A stretch of 64,000 nucleotides of DNA from Stutzerimonas degradans (lineage in GTDB: Bacteria > Pseudomonadota > Gammaproteobacteria > Pseudomonadales > Pseudomonadaceae), in NCBI RefSeq assembly GCF_024448505.1, contig NZ_JAMOHV010000007.1:62001-126000 (forward strand), in the 5' to 3' direction. Within the stretch, counting starts at the first letter, position 1, and each line of letters begins with the position of its first letter. The notes under the pieces are model-generated. The model was given only the letters and a program-made list of their open reading frames with translations. It did no database searches and was not told where the DNA came from. This document shows, in pieces, positions 49,681-56,265 of this stretch. Made by a program: the position numbers and the translations under genes.

Positions 49681-50598
49681 TCAGTTGCCAGCCGCCATCT
49701 CGTTCTCTACATCCTGGTAAAGCCCGGGCAGCTCGTAGCGCAGCCCATAGCCAGCATAGATCTTCGCCAGCCGCCCTTCGGTGATCATCGGCTCCAGCAC
49801 GCCTTCCAGCGCGTAGGCCAGCTGGCGGTTGGACTCGTGCACCGCCATGCCCAGATCCCAGACCTGTTTGCCCATGTCGGGGTAGGCGTTCTCCGCGAGC
49901 TTCAGATGGCTGTCGTTGGCCTGCTTGAGCAGCCAGTCGATCTCCCCACGCATGGCCATCGTCGCGTCCACCTCACCGGCCTGCATGGCAGCGAACGCGG
50001 CCTGCGGGCTGGGATAGTGATGCAGCATCTTGCTCATGCGCCCGCCGAACACCGACGACAGGTAGAACGACGGCACGCTCTCGACCTCGACGCCCACCGG
50101 GTGGTACTGGAACACCGCCACGGTCGGCACCTCTTTCAGACGGCGATCATCGAAGGCGGACTGCCAACGTTCGCGCTGATAAGGCCCGAACATCACCACC
50201 AGCTCATTGATCAGCTCGCCCAGCTCGTTGCGCTTGTAGGAGAACTCGCGGTCGTACGGCACGCGCAGCATCACATCAGCCAGCACGTTGGGGCGCAGGT
50301 AGTGCCCCTTCCAGATGAAGTTGCGCAGGTCATCGTCCAGCGTTTCGTCCGGCGCGACCCACAGCACGTCCAGCTTGAGGCCGAGGCCATCCGCCAGCTC
50401 GCGCGCCATCTCCACGTCGACGCCGCGTGGCTGACCGTCGACGACGAAGCTGTATGGCGGGAAATCCTGGTACATCGCCACCTTGAGCACACCCGAGGCG
50501 ATGATGTCGTCGTAAGCGCGCACCCGCACCACCTCGGCCTGCGCCAGTACGCAGCAGGCCGACAGGCACAGCGCGACGAGCCAGCGGCCGAGGCGCAT
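49681..50598 (-). CDS. Quinoprotein dehydrogenase-associated substrate-binding-like protein
   Basis: A 305-residue exported protein with a signal peptide (LGRWLVALCLSACCVLAQA). It has the SBP_bac_3 fold: RVRAYDDIIASGVLKVAMYQDFPPYSFVVDGQPRGVDVEMARELADGLG, and the later MAMRGEIDWLLK. It belongs to the group annotated as quinoprotein dehydrogenase-associated putative ABC substrate-binding proteins, although no ABC permease or ATPase is present here. It may bind a cofactor, metal or alcohol-derived acid in the periplasm. The start codon overlaps the pedF stop (TGATG). Confidence 0.85.
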   Translation of the reverse strand: MRLGRWLVALCLSACCVLAQAEVVRVRAYDDIIASGVLKVAMYQDFPPYSFVVDGQPRGVDVEMARELADGLGLKLDVLWVAPDETLDDDLRNFIWKGHYLRPNVLADVMLRVPYDREFSYKRNELGELINELVVMFGPYQRERWQSAFDDRRLKEVPTVAVFQYHPVGVEVESVPSFYLSSVFGGRMSKMLHHYPSPQAAFAAMQAGEVDATMAMRGEIDWLLKQANDSHLKLAENAYPDMGKQVWDLGMAVHESNRQLAYALEGVLEPMITEGRLAKIYAGYGLRYELPGLYQDVENEMAAGN

Positions 50599-51035
50599 CA
50601 CCGCTTGGCCGCTTCGCTTTCGATATAGGTACGGATCGCCCACAGCGCTTCCTGGCTGAGGGTGTCAGCCATGCGCGGCATGTACACCGCACCGTCGCGC
50701 ACCGCGCCGTTGATTACACGCTCCTTGAACCACTCGTCGCCGTCGTAGCTGGCTTCCAGATCGCGCAGATCGGGCGCGATACCGCCGGAGATTGCTTCCA
50801 GGCCGTGGCAACGGGCGCAGTTCTGGTTGTAGGCGGACGAACCGATCTGCACGGCCAGATCATGGTGTTCGCTCGGGGCGCGATAGGGGTTTTCTTCTGC
50901 CCACTCCTCGCCAAGGGATGGCAGGCCCTTGGTATCCACCGCCTGCGGCGTCACATCACCATGCGCCAGGACCAGGCCGGACATACCCAGGACACCCGCC
51001 GCCAGCAGCGAGCGCAGAAAGTTCTTGTTGTTCAT
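50598..51035 (-). CDS. pedF: Cytochrome c550, PedF type
   Basis: A 145-residue exported class I cytochrome c. The signal peptide is MNNKNFLRSLLAAGVLGMSGLVLAHG-like; the haem site is NCARCHGLE and the axial Met is in YMPRMADTLS. PedF/ExaB-type cytochromes accept electrons from PQQ ethanol dehydrogenases and pass them to the oxidase. It is the first gene of the relay operon and divergent from exaA. The 322-bp region between them carries one TACC-type box and the 44-bp exaA element. Confidence 0.92.
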   Translation of the reverse strand: MNNKNFLRSLLAAGVLGMSGLVLAHGDVTPQAVDTKGLPSLGEEWAEENPYRAPSEHHDLAVQIGSSAYNQNCARCHGLEAISGGIAPDLRDLEASYDGDEWFKERVINGAVRDGAVYMPRMADTLSQEALWAIRTYIESEAAKR

Positions 51036-51147
51036 GACTACCACCTCTGTTCGGAACCTGTACAAGGCAGCCCCATCGGAGCGCATGGTGGCCATGTTGG
51101 CGGCGCGACCCGGTCGGCAGAATCCTGCTTTGGATGCCTGCATCTCC

Positions 51148-51157
51148 TCCCTTGGTA
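51148..51157. promoter_or_regulatory. TACC-type 10-bp box next to pedF
   Basis: TCCCTTGGTA has one mismatch to the dyad TACCTTGGTA. Together with its left flank it shares CTCCT(C/A)CCTTGGTAC, 14 of 15 positions, with the site next to the cupredoxin-like gene, in the same orientation relative to the downstream minus-strand gene. It lies about 113 bp upstream of the pedF start. Confidence 0.6.
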
Positions 51158-51230
51158 CTAGGTTTTATCCCCGTCTTTTGCAGCGGGTCGTGGTGGCACC
51201 GCGGTAGCAAGGCGAAAACAGCGCACCGAT

Positions 51231-51274
51231 GGGAAGTTTTCCCGGCATCGGCGGGCGTTTTTCCGTGTCGGCGC
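51231..51274 (+). promoter_or_regulatory. 44-bp paired-dyad element upstream of exaA
   Basis: GGGAAGTTTTCCC (51231-51243) is followed after nine bases by GGGCGTTTTTCCG (51253-51265) and then TGTCGGCGC. The two dyads are 22 bp apart, two helical turns. The element aligns without gaps, 33 of 44 positions identical, with the element upstream of the TonB receptor gene. It ends 18 bases before a TATTCG -10-like box, so it covers the -35 area, as expected for an activator site. Confidence 0.75.
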
Positions 51275-51357
51275 ACGCGGGCGCGCTCCCACTATTCGTA
51301 TCGCCAGGCTACCGGCAGACGGCGGCCTCGTCCGAATCGACCAAGGGAATCGCAACC

Positions 51358-53217
51358 ATGACAACAAGATCGCACCCCGGCACAACCCGCCCGCTCGCCC
51401 TCGCCGTGCTGTTCGGCAGCTTCGCGCTGGCCGGCGTTGCACAGGCCAAGCCGGTCAGCTGGAAAGATATCGCCAACGACCATCTGTCCACCGAGAACGT
51501 CCTGCAGTATGGCCTGGGCACCCACGCACAGCGCTGGAGCCCGCTGGCCCAGGTCAACGACAAGAACGTGTTCAAGCTGACCCCGGCGTGGTCGTTCTCC
51601 TTCGGTGACGAGAAACAGCGCGGCCAGGAATCCCAGGCCATCGTCCACGACGGTGTGATCTACGTGACAGGCTCCTACTCGCGCGTGTTCGCCCTGGATG
51701 CGAAAACCGGCAAGCGCCTGTGGAGCTACGCCCACCGCCTGCCCGACGACATTCGCCCCTGCTGCGACGTGGTCAACCGCGGCGCGGCGATCTACGGCGA
51801 CAAGATCTACTTCGGCACACTGGACGCCCGCGTCGTAGCGCTGAACAAGGACACCGGCAAGGTCGTCTGGAACAAAAAATTCGGCGATCACGGCGCCGGT
51901 TACACCATGACCGGTGCGCCGACGCTGGTGAAGGACGGCAAGACCGGCAAGGTGCTGCTGGTTCACGGCAGCTCGGGTGACGAGTTCGGCGTGGTCGGCA
52001 AGCTCTTCGCGCGCGACCCGGACACGGGTGAAGAAGTCTGGATGCGTCCCTTCGTCGAGGGCCACATGGGTCGCCTGAACGGCAAGGACAGCACGCCGAC
52101 CGGCGACATCAAGGCACCCTCCTGGCCGGACGATGCCAACTCGCCGACCGGCAAGGTCGAAGCCTGGAGTCAGGGCGGCGGCGCACCGTGGCAGAGCGCG
52201 AGCTTCGATGCCGAGACCAACACCATCATCGTCGGCGCCGGCAACCCCGCGCCGTGGAACGGCTGGGCGCGCACCTCCAAGGACGGCAAGCCGCAGGACT
52301 ACGACAGCCTCTACACCTCCGGCCAGGTCGGCGTCGATCCTTCCACCGGCGAAGTGAAGTGGTTCTACCAGCACACCCCGAACGACGCCTGGGACTTCTC
52401 CGGCAACAACGAACTGGTGCTGTTCGACTACAAGGACAAGAACGGCCAGACCGTGAAAGCCACCGCCCACGCCGACCGCAACGGCTTCTTCTACGTGGTC
52501 GATCGCAAGGACGGTAAGCTGCAGAACGCCTTCCCCTTCGTCGACAACATCACCTGGGCCAGCCACATCGATCTGAAAACCGGCCGCCCGGTGGAGAACG
52601 AAGGCCAGCGCCCGCCCAAACCCGAACCCGGCGAGCAGCACGGCAAGTCCGTAGAGGTTTCTCCGCCCTTCCTCGGCGGCAAGAACTGGAACCCGATGGC
52701 CTACAGCCAGGACACCGGCCTGTTCTACGTGCCGGCCAACCACTGGAAGGAGGACTACTGGACCGAAGAGGTCAGCTACAAGAAGGGCTCGGCCTATCTC
52801 GGCCAGGGGTTCCGCATCAAGCGCATGTACGACGACCACGTCGGCATCCTGCGCGCCATGAACCCCACCACCGGCAAGGTCGCCTGGGAACACAAGGAAA
52901 AACTGCCGCTGTGGGCCGGCGTGCTGGCCACCAAGGGCAACCTGGTGTTCACCGGCACCAGTGACGGCTACTTCAAGGCCTTCGACGCGAAAACCGGCGA
53001 CGAGCTGTGGAAGTTCCAGACCGGCAGCGGAATCATCTCGCCGCCGATCACCTGGGAGCAGGATGGCGAGCAGTACCTCGGCGTGACCGTCGGCTACGGC
53101 GGCGCCGTGCCGCTGTGGGGTGGCGACATGGCCGTGTTGACCAAGCCGGTCGCCCAGGGTGGTTCGTTCTGGGTGTTCAAACTGCCGGAGTGGGAGAAGA
53201 AGACCGCGCAGCGCTGA
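51358..53217 (+). CDS. exaA: PQQ-dependent ethanol-type alcohol dehydrogenase (quinoprotein)
   Basis: A 619-residue periplasmic beta-propeller dehydrogenase with a 30-residue signal peptide ending AQA. It oxidises primary alcohols to aldehydes and passes electrons to cytochrome c550. The vicinal disulfide Cys pair is C135-C136 (RPCCDVV). The catalytic Asp is D346 (WDFSGNNE), which is 316 in mature numbering, as in P. aeruginosa ExaA. Residue S348, two after it, is Ser rather than the second Asp seen in lanthanide-dependent enzymes (XoxF, PedH), which points to calcium. Tryptophan-docking repeats such as TGKRLWSYAH and TGDELWKFQT are present. It is divergent from pedF. Confidence 0.95.
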   Translation: MTTRSHPGTTRPLALAVLFGSFALAGVAQAKPVSWKDIANDHLSTENVLQYGLGTHAQRWSPLAQVNDKNVFKLTPAWSFSFGDEKQRGQESQAIVHDGVIYVTGSYSRVFALDAKTGKRLWSYAHRLPDDIRPCCDVVNRGAAIYGDKIYFGTLDARVVALNKDTGKVVWNKKFGDHGAGYTMTGAPTLVKDGKTGKVLLVHGSSGDEFGVVGKLFARDPDTGEEVWMRPFVEGHMGRLNGKDSTPTGDIKAPSWPDDANSPTGKVEAWSQGGGAPWQSASFDAETNTIIVGAGNPAPWNGWARTSKDGKPQDYDSLYTSGQVGVDPSTGEVKWFYQHTPNDAWDFSGNNELVLFDYKDKNGQTVKATAHADRNGFFYVVDRKDGKLQNAFPFVDNITWASHIDLKTGRPVENEGQRPPKPEPGEQHGKSVEVSPPFLGGKNWNPMAYSQDTGLFYVPANHWKEDYWTEEVSYKKGSAYLGQGFRIKRMYDDHVGILRAMNPTTGKVAWEHKEKLPLWAGVLATKGNLVFTGTSDGYFKAFDAKTGDELWKFQTGSGIISPPITWEQDGEQYLGVTVGYGGAVPLWGGDMAVLTKPVAQGGSFWVFKLPEWEKKTAQR

Positions 53218-53223
53218 GTACCA

Positions 53224-53251
53224 CGCCGTGCCCGCTACGGCCGGCACGGCG
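53224..53251 (+). other. GC-rich hairpin after exaA
   Basis: CGCCGTGCC (53224-53232) pairs with GGCACGGCG (53243-53251), leaving a 10-base loop, six bases after the exaA stop. There is no U tract, so it is more likely an mRNA stabiliser or partial attenuator before the pentapeptide-repeat gene. Confidence 0.55.
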
Positions 53252-53377
53252 CTTCCCTATAAGACGGTTCGCGGAGCGTTCCCATGGCATGTCTGGCCCC
53301 GAGTTGGCGCTCTCGCCGGCGCGCCACGCGAGCCTCCGCGCAACCGCCCCTCCCTACCGCTTCGCAGGAGAACCGTC

Positions 53378-54031
53378 ATGAAGACCTCCCCGCTACTGCT
53401 TTTGCCTCTGGCCCTGCTCGCCGGTAACGCCGCGTTCGCCGCCAGCGACCAGCCCGCGGTCATCAATGGCTGCGTCATCCAGCCGGAAAGCCAGTGTCCG
53501 AACGCCGATCTGCGCGGCGCGGACCTGAGCAATCAGGACCTGCGCAAAATCAATCTCGCCGGCGCCAAGCTGGCTGGCGCCAACCTGCGCCACGCCAACC
53601 TGGACCTGGCCAATCTGGAGAAGGCCGATCTCAGCGGCGCCACGCTCAACCGCGCCAGCCTGCAGCAGGCCAATCTGCGCCTGGCCAACTTCACCGACGC
53701 CCGGCTGGTCGCCATCCAGGGCTGGGGTCTGTTCGCTCAGGCTGCGCGCTTCAATGGTGCCGACCTCACTGGTGCCTATCTCGAATTTGCCCGCCTGAGC
53801 GGCGCGAAGATGCAGCGCAGCACCCTGCGTGCCGCCGATCTGGAAATGACCTGGCTGAGCAAGGCCGACCTCGCTGGCGCCGACCTGACCGACGCCAACC
53901 TGCAGGAAGCCAAGCTCAACGATGCCAACCTGGCCGACGCCGTGCTCAGCGGCGCGCGGCGGCATTACGCCACGTTCCAGGGAACCAACATGGAAGGCTG
54001 CAAGGATTGTCCGCACGACTGGGAAAAGTAG
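53378..54031 (+). CDS. Exported pentapeptide-repeat protein
   Basis: A 217-residue protein with a signal peptide (MKTSPLLLLPLALLAGNAAFA). From about residue 44 to 205 it is a series of A(D/N)Lxx repeats (ADLRGADLSNQDLRKINLAGAKLAGANL and so on), predicting a right-handed quadrilateral beta helix of about 30 pentapeptides. Two Cys flank the repeat start (NGCVIQPESQCPN) and two the end (MEGCKDCPHDW), which could cap the helix with disulfides. AGGAG sits 7 bases before the ATG. It lies 160 bp after exaA on the same strand. A function in alcohol oxidation is suggested only by position. Confidence 0.88.
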   Translation: MKTSPLLLLPLALLAGNAAFAASDQPAVINGCVIQPESQCPNADLRGADLSNQDLRKINLAGAKLAGANLRHANLDLANLEKADLSGATLNRASLQQANLRLANFTDARLVAIQGWGLFAQAARFNGADLTGAYLEFARLSGAKMQRSTLRAADLEMTWLSKADLAGADLTDANLQEAKLNDANLADAVLSGARRHYATFQGTNMEGCKDCPHDWEK

Positions 54032-54122
54032 CCGGCGCCGGGTGGATTCGGCATCGACTTGCCCGCCGCGCTCGGCTAGCGTTGCCTGATCGCTGCCGCT
54101 GGCGAGCCCCGGAGCACCGACG

Positions 54123-54806
54123 ATGCAGCCCATCCGCATTCCCCTTCCTGCCGACAACGCCACCCTGCCGACCTTCGCCGGGCTGACGCCCGCACACATC
54201 GTCATGCCCGCCGACGCCACGGCGCTGGCCAGCGCCATCGGCGAGCTGCGCGCCTGCCCCTGCGTCGGCTTCGATACCGAATCCCGGCCAACCTTTCGCG
54301 TCGGCGAAGTCTCCACCGGTCCGCACCTGATCCAGCTCGCCACGCCGACGCAGGCGTACCTGTTTCAGGTCATCGTGCCAGGCTGCGTCGAGGCGGCGCG
54401 CACGATTCTGCAGGCGCCAGATGTACTGAAGATCGGCTTCGGTCTGAAAGCGGACCGCAGCCGACTGCGCGGCAGGCTCGGCATCGAGCTGGCGAACTGC
54501 CTCGACCTCGGCACCGTGCTGCGCTATCAGGACCGCAAAGGTCAGGTCGGCCTGCGCGGCGCAGTGGCCGGCGTGCTGGGTGCGCGTATCCACAAGTCGC
54601 GCCGCGTGGCGACCTCGAACTGGGCCAGCGCCGAGCTAAGCGAGGCTCAGCAGGTCTATGCAGCGAATGACGCCTATGCCGCGCTACAGGTATTCCTCGG
54701 CCTGCCCGTCGAGCGGCAACATCTGCTGCTGCAGCTGGCCAGCACGCCGCCCCAACCGCGTCGCGCCAAGCCCAGGCAGCCGCTGCATGTAGACGGTTCG
54801 CGATGA
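54123..54806 (+). CDS. 3'-5' exonuclease domain protein (RNase D-like)
   Basis: A 227-residue DEDDy exonuclease-domain protein. ExoI is GFDTESRP, ExoII lies in VLKIGFGLKADRSRL (where the Asp is in LKAD), and ExoIII is VYAANDAYAALQVF with the Tyr and Asp of the DEDDy type. It lacks the HRDC domain of full RNase D. It starts 91 bp after the pentapeptide-repeat gene on the same strand and probably has nothing to do with alcohol oxidation. It ends 64 bp before the convergent MFS gene. Confidence 0.85.
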   Translation: MQPIRIPLPADNATLPTFAGLTPAHIVMPADATALASAIGELRACPCVGFDTESRPTFRVGEVSTGPHLIQLATPTQAYLFQVIVPGCVEAARTILQAPDVLKIGFGLKADRSRLRGRLGIELANCLDLGTVLRYQDRKGQVGLRGAVAGVLGARIHKSRRVATSNWASAELSEAQQVYAANDAYAALQVFLGLPVERQHLLLQLASTPPQPRRAKPRQPLHVDGSR

Positions 54807-54870
54807 TCCTCCTGACGGTTCGCTGGCAGCGCTGATCGACGAACGCGGCCAGAGCTGCGGCCGTTGCCGC

Positions 54871-56037
54871 TCAACCGAGACCACGCGCGGTCCGCTGCAG
54901 CAGTGACAGCGCACCGTACGCCAGCACGCCCAGCGCGGCCGACAGCCACAGTGCGCCGCTGCCGTAATCATCGATCAACAGCGCGAAGACGAACGGCGCG
55001 AAGGCCTGGGCGAAACGCGCCGGCACCATCAGCAGCCCCTGGCGCAGGCCATAACCGTGCGGGCCGAAGATCACCAGCGGCAAGGTGCCCTTGGCGATGG
55101 TCAGGATGCCGTTGCCACCGCCGTGCAACAGGGCAAACCCGGTGGTCGCCGGTGCGCCGAACAGCATCACGCCGAGCGCACCGATGGGATGCGCGATGGC
55201 CGCCAGGCGTGCCGAGAGCAGCGGATGGAATCGCTGCAGCAAAACGAATTCCAGACAGCGCGCACCGACCTGCGCCGGCCCGACCAGCGCCGCGACGGCG
55301 ATGGCCGCAGCCGCCGACAGCCCGGACTCCTGCAGCAGTCGCGGCAGGTGCGCCGCCATCGCCGTGCTGACGAACCAGGTGGCCGCGAAAACGAACGCCA
55401 GCAGCCCCATGGTCAGGCCGACGCCGGCAGGTTCCTGCACAGGCTTGTCGCCCGGCGGCGATGCGGGCTGGATACCCAGCGGAATCATCAGCCGGTTCAG
55501 CGGCAGACCGAGGACGATATGCGCCCCGGCCCAGACCAGGCAGGTGCCACGCCAGCCGAGCGCAGCCTCCAGCCAGCCGCTGATCGGCCAGCACACGGTA
55601 CTGGCGAATCCGGCAAGCAAGGTAATCCCGGTGATCGCACCGCGCGCATCGCGGCCGTAGATGCCGGTGAGTGTGGAGAACGCCGACTCGTAAAGCCCCA
55701 GCGCCATGCCGATGCCGATCACCAGCCAGCCGAGCCAGAGCATCAGCGGCCCGTTCGCAAGGCCGAGGGTCGCCAGCCCTGCCGCGAAGACCAGACTGGA
55801 AAGCGCCAGCACATCACGCCCGCCGTGATGGTCGATGCGCTTGCCGCACAGCGGCCCGAGAACGGCCGTCACCACCAGCGCCAGGGAAAATGCGGCGAAC
55901 ACGGTGCCGGTGGCCAGGCCCAGCTCGCGCGCCATCGGCTCGGCGAGAATCGCTGGCAGGTAGTAGGTCGAGCCCCAGGCCAGCGTCTGCGCGCTGCCGA
56001 GTGCGAACACGACGCGCAGGCGCGACGAGCTGATCAA
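54871..56037 (-). CDS. MFS transporter
   Basis: About 388 residues with 12 predicted helices. Landmarks are AQTLAWGSTYYLPAILAEPMARELGL at the N-terminus and GPLCGKRIDHHGGR, the loop 2-3 signature of the major facilitator superfamily. It resembles drug/sugar-phosphate-like antiporters, but the substrate is not recognisable. The start is probably the TTG at 56037 (LISSSRLRVVFALG); the longer reading upstream is Arg-rich and runs through an AT-rich gap and a terminator, so it is not coding. It is downstream of the TonB receptor gene on the same strand. Confidence 0.8.
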   Translation of the reverse strand: MISSSRLRVVFALGSAQTLAWGSTYYLPAILAEPMARELGLATGTVFAAFSLALVVTAVLGPLCGKRIDHHGGRDVLALSSLVFAAGLATLGLANGPLMLWLGWLVIGIGMALGLYESAFSTLTGIYGRDARGAITGITLLAGFASTVCWPISGWLEAALGWRGTCLVWAGAHIVLGLPLNRLMIPLGIQPASPPGDKPVQEPAGVGLTMGLLAFVFAATWFVSTAMAAHLPRLLQESGLSAAAAIAVAALVGPAQVGARCLEFVLLQRFHPLLSARLAAIAHPIGALGVMLFGAPATTGFALLHGGGNGILTIAKGTLPLVIFGPHGYGLRQGLLMVPARFAQAFAPFVFALLIDDYGSGALWLSAALGVLAYGALSLLQRTARGLG

Positions 56038-56227
56038 CGCGTCTGGCCTGCCGCAGTCAGGTGTGACGACCTGGAACGGCGGATGACTGCACAAGCGTGG
56101 TTCATTGGGGCTCCGCTGGTCGCGCCGCACAGGATGGCGGCCAAGCACACCAGCATACGCAGTCTGCCGTGACTTTTTTGCGTCACGCCTGACACATCGC
56201 CCCGCAAAGCCGGCAAGCCGGACGCAA

Positions 56228-56256
56228 AAGACCCGTACGGTCTGCACGGGCCTTTA
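56228..56256 (-). terminator. Possible terminator downstream of the TonB receptor gene
   Basis: On the minus strand CCCGT and ACGGG form a short stem around nine bases, followed by TCTTTTGCG. It starts about 16 bases past the receptor stop. The stem is only five base pairs, so termination is uncertain. Confidence 0.4.
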
Positions 56257-56265
56257 TCCGTTCAG

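Larger units (their letters stand above)
51036..51357. other. Divergent promoter region between pedF and exaA
   Basis: This 322-bp stretch has no gene. From left to right it holds the pedF leader, a TACC-type box at 51148-51157, a GC-rich hairpin-prone stretch, the 44-bp paired-dyad element at 51231-51274, a TATTCGTA -10-like sequence at 51293-51300, and the exaA ribosome binding site AAGGGA. I would expect two separate, activator-dependent promoters. Confidence 0.8.

Noticed and set aside
51340-51350. ACCAAGGGA just before exaA, similar to half of the TACC-type box
   Set aside because: It overlaps the ribosome binding site AAGGGA at the right distance from the ATG, so the match is explained by that role.
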